Source: a virus
Length of the DNA: 36,874 bases
Reading direction: 5' to 3' (one strand)
Virus record (IMG/VR): IMGVR_UViG_3300044648_000263
Coordinates: 1 to 36,874 of that record
The notes under the pieces were generated by a model. It was given only the letters and a program-made list of their open reading frames with translations. It did no database searches and had not been told where the DNA came from. A program made the translations under genes and the position numbers. This document shows positions 20,687-29,645 of the stretch, in pieces. Position 1 is the stretch's first letter, and each line of letters starts with the position of its first letter.

Positions 20687-21589
20687 ATGCAGCCCAACCA
20701 GGCATACGCCTACCCCCAGCAGCCGCAGCAGCCCCCGCAGGGCTGGGGCCAGCCGCCCCAGCAGCCGCAGTACGCCCAGCCGGCCCCGCAGGGTTGGGCC
20801 CAGCCCGCCCAGCAGCTCGCGCCGCCACCGGCCAACCCGCTCGCCGGTCTCCAGCCGCCGCAGCGTCGCGCCGAGGGCGAGGGCGCCGGCCAGTCGCCGC
20901 GCATCAAAGACCTGGGCATCGGTCGGCTGATCCTGATCTACCCGAAGTCGCTGGAGAAGGACGCGCCGGGGTTCTCGCCCGGCACGAAGCTCGACAAACT
21001 GACCGCCGACATGGTGGTGCTGAGCGGCGACCCGTACCAGTTCGGCGGGTCGGACGGCGGCAACGGCAACCCGGCCAGGCCGCACGACAAGGTGGGCTAC
21101 GCGCCGTGCCGGTACAACAACGTGTGGATCAACTCGACGGCCGTCGTCAAGGCCTGCTCGGCCGCGCTGGCCGAGGTGCAGGCCGGCCGCCCGGGGATGG
21201 TCCTGGGGCGCCTGGCCAAGGGTGAGCGGGCGTGGCTGCTCGACGCGCCCAGCGACCAGGACATGGCGCTGGCCTCGGACTACCTGACCCGCACCGCCAC
21301 CGGCCAGCAGCTGGACAGGCCGCCGACCCCCCTCGCCGGCCAGCAGCCGGCGACGCAGCCGGCGATGCAGGCGCCCATGCCCCAGGTGGCTCAGCCGCCG
21401 CAGGGCTACGCGCAGGCCTACATCGGCAGCCCGGACCCCGGGGCGACGTACGCCCCGCCGGCCCCGCAGCAGATGCCGCAGCAGCCGGCGATGGACCCGC
21501 AGTACGCGGCCTTCCTGGCTTACCAGCAGCAGCAGATGCAGGCCCAGCAGCAGCCCCAGCCGCAAGCCGGCTGGGCCGCGGGGGTCTGA
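20687..21589 (+). CDS. Pro/Gln-rich protein with conserved core; candidate single-strand DNA-binding accessory
   Basis: A 300-residue protein. The N-terminal 60 residues are low-complexity (PQQPQQPPQGWGQPPQQPQ). The core (about 65-205) has IKDLGIGRLILIYPKSLEKDAPGF, LTADMVVLSG, CRYNNVWINSTAVVKAC and MVLGRLAKGERAWLLDAP. The C-terminus is again Pro/Gln-rich. I recall proteins with this core (RLLLI.P, TADVVV, VLGRL.KG...W.L) in many actinophages beside Cas4-like exonucleases; function is not established. The beta-rich core and flexible tails would suit a DNA-binding partner of the nuclease; this is inference. It follows the AACGGAG ribosome-binding site. Confidence 0.75.
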   Translation: MQPNQAYAYPQQPQQPPQGWGQPPQQPQYAQPAPQGWAQPAQQLAPPPANPLAGLQPPQRRAEGEGAGQSPRIKDLGIGRLILIYPKSLEKDAPGFSPGTKLDKLTADMVVLSGDPYQFGGSDGGNGNPARPHDKVGYAPCRYNNVWINSTAVVKACSAALAEVQAGRPGMVLGRLAKGERAWLLDAPSDQDMALASDYLTRTATGQQLDRPPTPLAGQQPATQPAMQAPMPQVAQPPQGYAQAYIGSPDPGATYAPPAPQQMPQQPAMDPQYAAFLAYQQQQMQAQQQPQPQAGWAAGV

Positions 21590-21591
21590 TC

Positions 21592-21783
21592 GTGGCCACC
21601 ACCAGCGACCGCATCGCGGCCACCACGGCCGAGACGCACCCCCGCGCCACCCCACCTCCGGCGCACCTCCAGTCCGGCCCGCTCGGCCGCCGGCTGGCGC
21701 AAGCCTCGGTGGGGCAGGGGCAGGGGGATCACGACGAGCGCCGGGGCGGCTTCATCCGCCGCGCGCTGGGCGGCCGTCGATAG
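21592..21783 (+). CDS. Small basic protein, last rightward gene
   Basis: A 63-residue ORF starting GTG at 21592, two bases after the previous stop (MATTSDRIAATTAETHPRATPP..., ending RRGGFIRRALGGRR). It is probably disordered, with a basic tail. There is no good ribosome-binding site, so translation would depend on coupling. It ends just before the terminator palindrome. It may be real, or chance coding in GC-rich DNA. Confidence 0.45.
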   Translation: MATTSDRIAATTAETHPRATPPPAHLQSGPLGRRLAQASVGQGQGDHDERRGGFIRRALGGRR

Positions 21784-21797
21784 CGGTTCCGCATAGG

Positions 21798-21831
21798 GCA
21801 AGGGGCGTAGCGAATTCGCTACGCCCCTTGC
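21798..21831. terminator. Bidirectional terminator, perfect 34-base palindrome
   Basis: GCAAGGGGCGTAGCGAA is followed directly by its exact reverse complement. The stem is 15-17 bp, and the site lies between the convergent ends of the rightward (21783) and leftward (21906) units. U-runs are absent on both sides, as is common for GC-rich actinobacterial terminators. Confidence 0.8.
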
Positions 21832-21841
21832 GTGTGTCGGC

Positions 21842-21868
21842 GGGGAAGGGCCGAGGGGGTGGTGGGGG
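21842..21868 (+). other. Potential G-quadruplex tract
   Basis: Four G-runs (GGGG, GGG, GGGGG, GGGGG) separated by loops of 2, 4 and 4 bases lie in the convergent intergenic region next to the terminator palindrome. This fits the standard G-quadruplex pattern; folding in the cell is unproven. Confidence 0.45.
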
Positions 21869-21905
21869 TGGCGGCCCACGTCACGACCGACTCCGCAGAC
21901 TCTAC

Positions 21906-22214
21906 CTAATCGCTGTGCGCCTTCTCGTGCTGCCGGCGCCACAGGAGGGCGACGCGCCACCACGCGGCCACCGGCAGGCCGGCCAGGGCGACCGCCCACG
22001 CCCATTGGGGCAAGCCGTCCGGCAGCCAGCCCAGGACGATCGTAAGCCGGCTCGCCAACCACATGATCAGAAGCAGCGCTAGCGCGGCCGTGAAGAACAT
22101 GACGTGCCGGCCTTCGCGGGTGCCGCGCCAGTCCCGCCGGGCGTACATCACGACGAACGCCACCAGTCCGGCCGCCGCGGCGGCGATCTCGATGGTGACC
22201 ACCAGGCGGACCAT
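21906..22214 (-). CDS. Putative holin, three membrane segments
   Basis: A 102-residue protein with three hydrophobic helices: VTIEIAAAAAGLVAFVVMY, VMFFTAALALLLIMWLASRLTIVLGW and WAWAVALAGLPVAAWW. The tail is charged (RRQHEKAHSD). Size, topology and position at the end of the lysis cassette after the endolysin fit a class I holin that would open the membrane for the endolysin. The start is ATG 22214. A plain membrane protein is the alternative. Confidence 0.65.
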   Translation of the reverse strand: MVRLVVTIEIAAAAAGLVAFVVMYARRDWRGTREGRHVMFFTAALALLLIMWLASRLTIVLGWLPDGLPQWAWAVALAGLPVAAWWRVALLWRRQHEKAHSD

Positions 22215-22219
22215 AGCGC

Positions 22220-22411
22220 CTACCTCTCGGGCCGGGGGGGCGCCCGGAGCGCGTCGGCAATCAGGGGCCCCAGGTGGTTCATCTGGCGGACGCGCCTGCG
22301 CAACTCGGCGGCCGTGCGGTCGATCTCCACGGTAGCCCGCTCCGCCTGCTCAAGGCGATCGCCGGGTGGCTCGACTCGTTCGCGTTTGCGCCAGAACTTC
22401 CACCAGCCCAT
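22220..22411 (-). CDS. Small lysis-cassette protein
   Basis: A 63-residue protein starting MGWWKFWRKRERVEPPGDRLEQAERATVEIDRTAAELRRRV. The aromatic/basic N-terminus (WWKFWRKR) looks like a membrane-surface anchor and the remainder is a helix. Short proteins with this layout are common next to actinophage holins (annotated as DUF7620 in some genomes, from memory). TGATG overlap with the upstream holin-like gene. The function is unknown; a role in lysis timing is plausible. Confidence 0.65.
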   Translation of the reverse strand: MGWWKFWRKRERVEPPGDRLEQAERATVEIDRTAAELRRRVRQMNHLGPLIADALRAPPRPER

Positions 22412-22725
22412 CAGTCAGCGCCTTCCCGGTCTTCCCCCCGGCGCAGCTTAGCTTCCTGCTCGATGGAACGCAGAAGAGCCGTAGCCGACTTCAGCTCGCC
22501 CAGTGCGGTCAGCACCGCACCCGCGTGCGTGTCCGCTACGGCCTTCCACTCAGCCGCGCGCTGGTCTGCCCGAGCGATGGACTGCCGGGACCAGTACCAC
22601 TGCAAGCTGACGACCACCACCGTGACGAAAACCCAAGGCCCGCCCTCCCGTGCCAGCGCGGACAACCCGCCCACGGGGTCAGCTTCGGCGTAGGCGTACA
22701 GGGCGGCGAGGACGTCAGCGAACAT
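22411..22725 (-). CDS. Putative holin or antiholin, single membrane segment
   Basis: A 104-residue protein with one membrane helix (GPWVFVTVVVVSLQWYW, about 29-45) and a long charged C-terminal coiled helix (QSIARADQRAAEWKAVADTHAGAVLTALGEL). Placed directly after the endolysin, like one-segment holins or antiholins of actinophages. A TAGGAT lies eight bases before ATG 22725 after a T-run, so it might have its own near-leaderless transcript. Confidence 0.6.
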   Translation of the reverse strand: MFADVLAALYAYAEADPVGGLSALAREGGPWVFVTVVVVSLQWYWSRQSIARADQRAAEWKAVADTHAGAVLTALGELKSATALLRSIEQEAKLRRGEDREGAD

Positions 22726-22736
22726 AAAAAACTATC

Positions 22737-23552
22737 CTACGGGGACGGCTGATTGACGACGATCTCGACGTCGGTGCGCGCCAGCACCTCGGCCACCGCG
22801 GCCTGCACGACGGGCTTCATCGCCGCGGCCAGCTGGGCATAGTCGACCTCGACGGGAGCGGGCGCCTGGATCTGGCCGGCGAGCGCGTCGACCTTTTCGA
22901 TGACCGTGCCGACCCCGCGCGCCGCGATCTCGCCGCGCTTGATCCACCAGTCCGCCCCCGACGTCACGCCGAGATTGTCCGAGCTGATGACGCGTGCCCA
23001 GACTGCGTCCGCGATTTGCTGTACCTCTTGTGGTGTCACAGCTTTTACCGCCTCCCATAATTGCAGTGCCTTGGCCGCCAGGGCCGGCACGTCTTGTGGC
23101 CGACGCACGAATTCGAAGTGCATCGGATCTTTCGTCCCGCCGTACCATCCGCCCCAGAAAAATCCGAACGCCCAGAGGACGCTGACCATCCGAGGTGGGA
23201 TGGTGGATTTCCAGGTGGTGGACGACATCGGGTTGTCCCGCCAGTTCACGTCCACGGCCAGCCCCCACGAGTGGTTGCTGGGGTAGGTCGTACCGGCGAT
23301 GGCGCGGCAGTTGAATCCGCCCGTGTCCTCACGGCGGATCACGTAGTTGTCCACTGTGGAGCAGTAGTTGAGCAGGGATCGCACCAACACCGCGATCTCG
23401 TGACGTACGCTGACGCGCGCCCCGCCGACCAGCTCAACCACTGTCATCTTGCTTGCCTGGCAGTCCGGCCACCCCGTACCCCAGCCGCGCTCCTGCGCGT
23501 TGTTGCGGGCGACCGGACCGGGCGAAGACGGGTACTCCGATTGGGCGACCAT
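22737..23552 (-). CDS. Endolysin, M15-type D-Ala-D-Ala / L-Ala-D-Glu peptidase
   Basis: A 271-residue zinc peptidase. SNHSWGLAVDVN (about 92-103) supplies the zinc ligands H94 and D101, and DPMHFEF (about 142-148) supplies H145 and the general base region: the VanY/M15 pattern. It should cut peptidoglycan peptide stems for lysis. The C-terminal ~115 residues (QEVQQIADAVWARV, GEIAARGVGTVIEKVDALAGQI, then VVNQPSP) are of the type found at the ends of actinophage lysins and could bind the wall or oligomerise. No signal peptide, so holin-dependent. The start ATG 23552 overlaps the minor tail gene stop. Confidence 0.9.
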   Translation of the reverse strand: MVAQSEYPSSPGPVARNNAQERGWGTGWPDCQASKMTVVELVGGARVSVRHEIAVLVRSLLNYCSTVDNYVIRREDTGGFNCRAIAGTTYPSNHSWGLAVDVNWRDNPMSSTTWKSTIPPRMVSVLWAFGFFWGGWYGGTKDPMHFEFVRRPQDVPALAAKALQLWEAVKAVTPQEVQQIADAVWARVISSDNLGVTSGADWWIKRGEIAARGVGTVIEKVDALAGQIQAPAPVEVDYAQLAAAMKPVVQAAVAEVLARTDVEIVVNQPSP

Positions 23553-24095
23553 CTAAGCCTCCCTCTTCATCTCTATGTACGAACCAGCGTACAGAATCAG
23601 ATCGGTGGCCACGGCGGCGTTCTGGGCCCACTGGAAAACAAGCTGACCGGCGGTGCTACCCATGGCCAGATCGAACCAAATCTCAGCCGTCACCGGTGCG
23701 GCCGTCCCGCCGCCGGTGTTGTGCGTGCCGAACACCATGTCGGACAAGGGGCTGGCCATGGCCAGGATCGACCCGAAACGTACGTCGCCTTCGAAGTCCG
23801 ACTGGTTGGTGCCCGACTCCGGCGCGAGCCACCCCGCCGACACCGTGGCGCCGGAGGGGTAGGTGAACCTTCCCTTGAAGTCGATCGTGTTGGTGGCTGA
23901 GTAGATCAGGTGCAGGTGCCCTGTATATGTGGTGTTGATGCTCGGTGTCAGGAGAAGATGGTTATCGTCCTGGTACGTCGTCGAGTTGTTGACAGTTTCG
24001 TTGCCGGTCTTGCGCGCCTTCAGCGTCTCGACGGAAGCGAACGCATCGTTCAGATCGTCCGCCGTCAAGATCTGTCCGCTCAGAAACGACGTCAT
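23553..24095 (-). CDS. Minor tail or tail fibre-like protein
   Basis: A 180-residue protein, MTSFLSGQILTADDLNDAFASVETLKARKTGNETV followed by a beta-rich part (TYTGHLHLIYSATNTIDFKGRFTYPSG, FGSILAMAS). The N-terminus SGQILTADDLN is common in phage tail proteins and may attach it to the tail tip, with the beta domain exposed. Good ribosome-binding site GGGAGGG. The position after the large minor tail gene and before the endolysin supports it. Confidence 0.7.
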   Translation of the reverse strand: MTSFLSGQILTADDLNDAFASVETLKARKTGNETVNNSTTYQDDNHLLLTPSINTTYTGHLHLIYSATNTIDFKGRFTYPSGATVSAGWLAPESGTNQSDFEGDVRFGSILAMASPLSDMVFGTHNTGGGTAAPVTAEIWFDLAMGSTAGQLVFQWAQNAAVATDLILYAGSYIEMKREA

Positions 24096-24104
24096 CCCTC
24101 CCCC

Positions 24105-27100
24105 TTACCTGGCCAGGCGTAGCGGGTACGCCAGTTGGAAGCTGTCCCCGGCGCTGGCCGCCGCGGCGAAGCCGTTGTACCCCCGGTCGGCGGTGACTGT
24201 CTGCGCGTCACACCGTAGCGCCACCACGGCCGCGCGGGAGATAGCGCTCGCGCCACCGGTCACCGCGAACGTGCCGGCCGAGATGTTCGCCGCATCGGTC
24301 TGTATCTGGTACGCCCAGACGATGCCCTGATCGTCGCCGGTGGTGGTGTCCGGCTCGGAGATCTCCGTCCCCGGGCTGGCCACCGATGTCCAGTCGTCTT
24401 GCTTCCAGCCGACGTAGAGGATCAGCGAGTTGCGCTGCTCCACCCGCAGCGGGGGGTAGGTGATGTCCTGCGCGGACCCGTTGATGGTGGCCGCGAATCC
24501 GTGGAAGCAGTTGGCCGCGCTGTACCACTTGCCCGGCAGGTAGATGATCTGCGCGGTGGTGTCGGCGTTGGCCACGCCGCCGGTGAACGCCACCGACGGG
24601 GCGGCTTCGCTGCCGTCGTGGATCTTCGCGAAGAGCTGCACGTTGGATGTCGACGGGAAGACGTCGAGCCGCGTCCAGTCGGTGGGCGTGGTGGGCACTC
24701 CGGCTCCGCTGTTGCGGATGGCCGCGAGCAGGACCATCAGGTTGCCGACCCCCGCCCCCGCCGGGATGGCCGGGGACACGCTCGCGTTCACCCCGTGCGC
24801 GACCGTGCCGACCCCGCCGAAGGTGATCAGACTCTCGGCGATGGCCGTCACGCTCATCACCTCGCCGCCGCGTCGGATCAGCATCGGCTCGTCGAACTGT
24901 GCCGTGTCGGTGACCCATAGCGGCCCGGACGTGGTTGCCACGTCGAAGCTGGTATCAGCCGAGGTGATCGCTTCAGCGAGTACGCTGCCGGCGGTGTCCA
25001 GCCGCGAGCGCGCCGCAAGGTCGAGCTGACCCACCGTCCAGATGCCGCCCGGCGAGGCATTCCACCACAGGCCGCCGCTGGACTTGTTGCCCAGCGTCTC
25101 GCGCACCCCCTGGACCACCGCGCTGATGGTGTCGGGCGGGAGCCAGGCCGGCGGGTTGGCGACGGTGACCAGGTCCCCGACGTCGAGCGCGTGCAGGTCC
25201 GCGGTCAACTCGCTGTCCGAGGTGAACACCGCGCGTGCGCGCTCGATCCCGATGGACGGCCAGCGGTACTCGTCCCAGGTGCCCTCGTGGAGCCACCACC
25301 CCGCCACCCCCGGCAGCTGCTCATCGGTGGCGACGTTGACCGTCTGCGGGTACTCGTATACGCCCGCCCCCGCCGGCGGCTGGGCGGTACTGAGCGGGCC
25401 GGTCAGCTGCTCGGCGGTGTACGAACCACCGTCCGGGCGGGACGCGATGATCAGATTGCGTAGTGGCTGATCATCGTCGTTCGGATCGAACGGCTCGGAG
25501 ATGTGCTGCTCATAGTCGAGCCGCAACCCGGGCTGGTTGTAGAGGCTGATCCGCGTGCGGTACGCCACGCCGAACGCCGCGCGCGGTTCGTGGAGGATCC
25601 CACCGTCGGCCAGCTCAGCGGCCACCAGCAGGTCGATCAGCTTGCCTTCGCCCTGCGGGCCCATCGGGGCGGTGTCGCTCAGGTCCCCGACGTTGATCAG
25701 GTCCACCCCCTCTTCTTCGCACAGGCGTTCGATGCGTGCGCCGGCGGTCTCGCCCGCCCAGCCGCTCATCGCCGAAGGCAAGTCGTTGAGCGCGGCCACC
25801 GAGTTGGCCACGACGAGATGCCCAACCACCGTGTCGACCAGCAGCCCGCCGTGGCCAGCGATGACCAGGTGTACCCGGGTGAGGGTCTGCGACGTGAAGG
25901 TGCCGCTGAAGAGCGTCTCCGTCAGGGTGCCGTCGCTGGCCGCCCGGGTGGTCTGCACGCCCCAGTCGACTCCCGTGCCGTCCTGGGCCAGGGTGACCGA
26001 CAACAGGACCGCGCGGTTGCGCACGTCGAAGGCGAGAGCGCCGGAGGTGGCCAGCTCGGTGTCGGTCGCGTCGTAGATGTGCAGCGAGAGCTGCCCGCCG
26101 GAGCGGTAGCGGATCGCCATGCGACGCACGCCCCCGGCGTCGCAATACCAGTCCGCGAGCACGGCGGTGTCGGTCAGGCCGGCCGCCGGCACATGCAACA
26201 GCATGTGCACCGCGATCTCGCCATCGAAGTCGTAGGCGTTCACCCCGCCCCGCAGTTCGCCCGCCGTGGTGACCGGCAGGGCGCGAGAACCGGGGAAGCT
26301 CGTCGAGTTGCTGGACATGGTGACGCCTGGCGTCATCGTCATGGCCGCGCCACCGTCGATGCCCGAGCCCGGCCGGGTGGTGTCCGACCCGTCTTCCAGC
26401 GGCCAGTACGCGACCACGTAGTCGGCCATGCTGTCCGCCCGGACCGCGCGCCGCATGGCCGACACGAGCGCCCGGCTCGTGCCGCCGGCCAGCCGGCGCA
26501 GGATTCCCGCAGCCTCCACGTGGATGGCGACGTCTCGGCCACCGCGGGTCCATCGCGGCTTCCAGCTCGGGATCTCGCCGCTGAAGCGGATGTTGTCGCT
26601 GGAGACCTCGGCCATCCCCGTGCCGCCGACCGGGCCCACCGTCCAGCTCCGCCCGGCCGAGTCGGCCACGGTGGTGTCCGTCAGCGCCCACGCCGTGAAA
26701 GCGGGGTTGGCCACGACGGTGCCGCCGATGGACGAGCGGATCTGCGCGGCGTAGAACTTGCCGGCGCCGTCCGCCCAGCCGTGATCGTCCGTCCCGCCGT
26801 TGGAGAATCCAATGTAGACGAAGGCGGCGGACGAGTAGATGGACGTCGTGCCGGCCGTGACGACAGGATCGCCCAACTGCGTGTAGGCGCCCCCCAGGCG
26901 CGTAGCGGTGTAGAAGGTGACCGTGTGGCCGGCCGCGCCGTTGTTGGCGTCCAGTGTCGCCCGGATCGACTGGCGGTATGCCGCGGGGACGGGGGCGGTA
27001 GAGGTGGCCGTCAGTATCGTGGCCGTCGTGCCGGCCGTCGTCCACGCCAGCATCACCGTACCGTCCGGGTTGAGCAGCAACGCCCACGAGCGCTCGTCGC

Positions 27101-27509
27101 TGAACGATTCCCACTTGCTCATCAGTACGCGCGGCGCGGCGTTGTACTCTGGCGCGCACTCGACCCGTAGGTCGATGTCGCCGGTGATGTCGAGGGAGGC
27201 GTGATCGGCGGTGAAGGCGAAGCTCGACGACCGCGGGCCCCAGGTGCGGATGTGCGACTCGACTGGCCCGGAGATGATGCGAACCCTGGTGTTGCGCGGG
27301 AGCTTGCCGTAGTAGGGGCTGGCCGGGTTGCGATTGGTCAGGTCCGAGTCCGACAGCACGATGGGCAGGCCGGACGCCGCCCGGGAGCGCTCATCGCCAC
27401 GCCCGCGCGTGATGTTGTACTGCGGCTCCCCGCGGCCGGTGACCGACGTCCACACGCCGTCGATGAGCAGCTGCGTAACAAGATCGGTCGGTGTCGTCGG
27501 GAAGCCCAT
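24105..27509 (-). CDS. Large minor tail protein with LamG-like domain
   Basis: A 1134-residue protein. The N-terminus (TDLVTQLLIDGVWTSVTGRG, then ITRGRGDERSRAASG and NRNPASPYYGKLPRNTRVRI) is a signature of actinophage minor tail proteins. Residues about 115-270 look like a LamG/concanavalin jelly roll (IDLRVECAPEYNAAPRVLMSKWES, SIYSSAAFVYIGFSNGG), and a second similar domain follows with YWPLEDGSDTTRPGSG. The middle resembles tail-hub parts, and the C-terminal ~250 residues are another beta domain. It probably combines tail-tip assembly with receptor binding, since no separate distal tail protein is seen. ATG 27509 overlaps the tape measure stop. Confidence 0.85.
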   Translation of the reverse strand: MGFPTTPTDLVTQLLIDGVWTSVTGRGEPQYNITRGRGDERSRAASGLPIVLSDSDLTNRNPASPYYGKLPRNTRVRIISGPVESHIRTWGPRSSSFAFTADHASLDITGDIDLRVECAPEYNAAPRVLMSKWESFSDERSWALLLNPDGTVMLAWTTAGTTATILTATSTAPVPAAYRQSIRATLDANNGAAGHTVTFYTATRLGGAYTQLGDPVVTAGTTSIYSSAAFVYIGFSNGGTDDHGWADGAGKFYAAQIRSSIGGTVVANPAFTAWALTDTTVADSAGRSWTVGPVGGTGMAEVSSDNIRFSGEIPSWKPRWTRGGRDVAIHVEAAGILRRLAGGTSRALVSAMRRAVRADSMADYVVAYWPLEDGSDTTRPGSGIDGGAAMTMTPGVTMSSNSTSFPGSRALPVTTAGELRGGVNAYDFDGEIAVHMLLHVPAAGLTDTAVLADWYCDAGGVRRMAIRYRSGGQLSLHIYDATDTELATSGALAFDVRNRAVLLSVTLAQDGTGVDWGVQTTRAASDGTLTETLFSGTFTSQTLTRVHLVIAGHGGLLVDTVVGHLVVANSVAALNDLPSAMSGWAGETAGARIERLCEEEGVDLINVGDLSDTAPMGPQGEGKLIDLLVAAELADGGILHEPRAAFGVAYRTRISLYNQPGLRLDYEQHISEPFDPNDDDQPLRNLIIASRPDGGSYTAEQLTGPLSTAQPPAGAGVYEYPQTVNVATDEQLPGVAGWWLHEGTWDEYRWPSIGIERARAVFTSDSELTADLHALDVGDLVTVANPPAWLPPDTISAVVQGVRETLGNKSSGGLWWNASPGGIWTVGQLDLAARSRLDTAGSVLAEAITSADTSFDVATTSGPLWVTDTAQFDEPMLIRRGGEVMSVTAIAESLITFGGVGTVAHGVNASVSPAIPAGAGVGNLMVLLAAIRNSGAGVPTTPTDWTRLDVFPSTSNVQLFAKIHDGSEAAPSVAFTGGVANADTTAQIIYLPGKWYSAANCFHGFAATINGSAQDITYPPLRVEQRNSLILYVGWKQDDWTSVASPGTEISEPDTTTGDDQGIVWAYQIQTDAANISAGTFAVTGGASAISRAAVVALRCDAQTVTADRGYNGFAAAASAGDSFQLAYPLRLAR

Positions 27510-29500
27510 CAGGCCGCCGCCAGCAGTACGTTGACGTCGCCGCCGGCCTCGGTGCGCACCTTCCATGACAGCCCGCGCACGAGCGCGCTCATGATGTCCT
27601 GGTCCGGGCCCGGGGGCACCTCCACCACGAGGGTCAGGTGACCACCCCGCTGGCCGCTTCCGCCTCCCGCCATGAGGGAGCGCGACTGCTCGGCCGTCAG
27701 CACCGTGGTACCGCTCGGCAGCTTCAGCAACTCGTCCCCGCGCTCGTGCAGCCGGCGCAGGCCGGACGCGATACCGCCGTGTGCCGACCCCGGCGCGCGG
27801 GGTTTGCTCTTGTAGCTGGACGTGTTCTGGCCAGGGTCTGCGATGTCCATATTGGACATGCCGGCCTGTAGCTTCACGCGGTCTTCGGCGGAGATCAGGC
27901 CACCGATCGCCTCCAAGGCCATCTGTCGGATCTTCTTGTATGCCGCCACCCATGGGCCGATGACAGCGTTGTAGATGAAGTTCCACCCCTTCTTGATCCA
28001 GCCGGGGATGGTCTCCGTGAAGAACTTCTCAATCGCCGCCCACGCCTTTTTGATGAAGTCGACGGCACCGACGAAGATATCCCGGACTTTGCCGACTGCG
28101 GCGTTGACCTTATTGCGGAACGTTTCGCTCGTCTGGTACGCGGTGACGAACCAGGCCACCAGGGCGGTGATGGCGGCGACTACGCGCACGATCGGGTTCA
28201 TCCCGATGACCTTGTTCAGGATGTCGAAGCCTGACGAGAACGCGCCGGTGATGACTGTCGCCGCCTTGAGTGCGCCCATGAACGTCACCACGGCAACGAT
28301 GAGCGGCTGAAGCCAATGCCAATTCTCTTTGATCCACCGCACCATCGCCGCGATGGCGGGGACCACCTTGTCTTGGATGAAGACGGCCAAGTCGCGTAGG
28401 CGGGGAATGACGTTCGACGAGATGTAGTCGACGACCTTTTGCTTCCACTCCCGCCACATGACCACGAGGTCATTCTTGGCATGGTCGGACATGGCCTTGC
28501 CGGCCTTGTCCGTCGCGCCCGCCAGCTTTCCCATCCCCATCACGGCGGTGGTGGGGTCGAGCGCGTAGAGAGAATCCTGAAGGTCTTCAGCCTTCGTGCC
28601 GAACAGGGCCACGGCCGTGGCGTCCTGGTCGACCGGGTTCTTCATCGCCTTCAGCCGATCGATGACCGTCTTCATCGCCTTGTCGGCGTTAGGGCCACCG
28701 CGGGCGAAGATGTCGAACGTCTTATCCGCGTCCAAGCCCAGGTCGGTGAACGCCTGGCGGGACAAGTCGCTACCATCCTTGCTGCGGATGGCGAATTCCT
28801 TGATGGCGTCCGCGACAGTATCGCTATCGCGCGCGCCGGCCTTGAGCGCCTGGCCGATCAGACCCATGGCTTTCGGACCGTCGATGCCCAGCTCGCGGAA
28901 CTGCGTGCTGTACTCGTTGATGGTGTCGAGCAGATCGCCGGACTTGTCGGCACCCTGCTGGATGCCGCGCGTGATCAGGTCGAAAGCCTCGTCGGCGTTC
29001 TTCGCCAACCCGTTACGCAGCAACTGCGCAACAGCCGTCGTCGACTTGCCCAAGTCCTGATCAAAGACCTTGGACAGCGTGAGCGCCTTCTCGCTCATCC
29101 GCTGAATCTCTTCAGCGCCAGCGTCCTCGGACAGGAAGCCGGCGCCCAGCACCGAACGGATCGCCTGCTGCCCTTCGGCGATCGAGTCCGCGAAGGCGGA
29201 CGTGTAGAGCTTGCCCGCGACCGCCCCCAGCATCTTCACCTGGTCGGGGTCGGACATGCCCGTCTGTGCCGCGGTCTTCGCCGCTTCCGCTCCGGCGTCC
29301 AGCCCTTCGACCACCCCGCCGATCAGCGCGGCGCCGGCGGCCAGCCCGCCGGCCGCCATGAGCCCCTTGAGGCGGGAGAAGCGGTCACCGACGGCGCCGG
29401 CCGCCTGGTCCGCGCGACGCTCTACCGAGTCGAAGCCCGGCTTCGTGTCGTCGCGCGCCTTGACGCGGATCTCAATGTCATTGCCATTGGGACTCGTCAT
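27509..29500 (-). CDS. Tape measure protein
   Basis: A 663-residue helical protein. The N-terminus (IEIRVKARDDTKPGFDSVERRADQAAG) and central hydrophobic segments (HWLQPLIVAVVTFMGALKAATVITGAF, VVAAITALVAWFVTAY) are typical of tape measure proteins, which set tail length and help DNA cross the membrane. The C-terminus contains GGIASGLRRLHERGDELLKLPSGTTVLTAEQ, also a frequent tape measure ending. It is short for the family, suggesting a fairly short flexible tail. It follows the frameshifted chaperone gene with a 23-base overlap. Confidence 0.92.
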   Translation of the reverse strand: MTSPNGNDIEIRVKARDDTKPGFDSVERRADQAAGAVGDRFSRLKGLMAAGGLAAGAALIGGVVEGLDAGAEAAKTAAQTGMSDPDQVKMLGAVAGKLYTSAFADSIAEGQQAIRSVLGAGFLSEDAGAEEIQRMSEKALTLSKVFDQDLGKSTTAVAQLLRNGLAKNADEAFDLITRGIQQGADKSGDLLDTINEYSTQFRELGIDGPKAMGLIGQALKAGARDSDTVADAIKEFAIRSKDGSDLSRQAFTDLGLDADKTFDIFARGGPNADKAMKTVIDRLKAMKNPVDQDATAVALFGTKAEDLQDSLYALDPTTAVMGMGKLAGATDKAGKAMSDHAKNDLVVMWREWKQKVVDYISSNVIPRLRDLAVFIQDKVVPAIAAMVRWIKENWHWLQPLIVAVVTFMGALKAATVITGAFSSGFDILNKVIGMNPIVRVVAAITALVAWFVTAYQTSETFRNKVNAAVGKVRDIFVGAVDFIKKAWAAIEKFFTETIPGWIKKGWNFIYNAVIGPWVAAYKKIRQMALEAIGGLISAEDRVKLQAGMSNMDIADPGQNTSSYKSKPRAPGSAHGGIASGLRRLHERGDELLKLPSGTTVLTAEQSRSLMAGGGSGQRGGHLTLVVEVPPGPDQDIMSALVRGLSWKVRTEAGGDVNVLLAAA

Positions 29501-29645
29501 GGCCTACCCCCTCCCCTCCGCCTAGCTCGACCAGGGCGATGATGCGATACAGCTCTGCGTCCTCAGCGAAAAGCTGACTCGGCAGACAGTGAAACAGCTT
29601 GCAGAGGTTCAGGATTCGCTCGGCGCGAGCAAGCTCTCCCGGCTT
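29478..29645 (-). CDS. Tail assembly chaperone, -1 frame extension
   Basis: In the -1 frame relative to gene 29609-30061, the frame stays open to 29478 and encodes ARAERILNLCKLFHCLPSQL and AEDAELYRIIALVELGGGEG, the usual C-terminal part of gpG-T type chaperones. It has no convincing start of its own. A -1 slip upstream would give a product of about 194 residues. The exact slip site is uncertain: GGAAAGC (29648-29642) and a GGGGG run further upstream are candidates, but neither is a perfect XXXYYYZ. Confidence 0.7.
   Translation of the reverse strand, partial: KPGELARAERILNLCKLFHCLPSQLFAEDAELYRIIALVELGGGEGVGHDESQWQ

Noticed and set aside
25503-27170. Long plus-strand open frame opposite the minor tail gene
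   Set aside because: Low-complexity Arg/Gly/His-rich translation, no ribosome-binding site, and a well-supported tail gene on the other strand.
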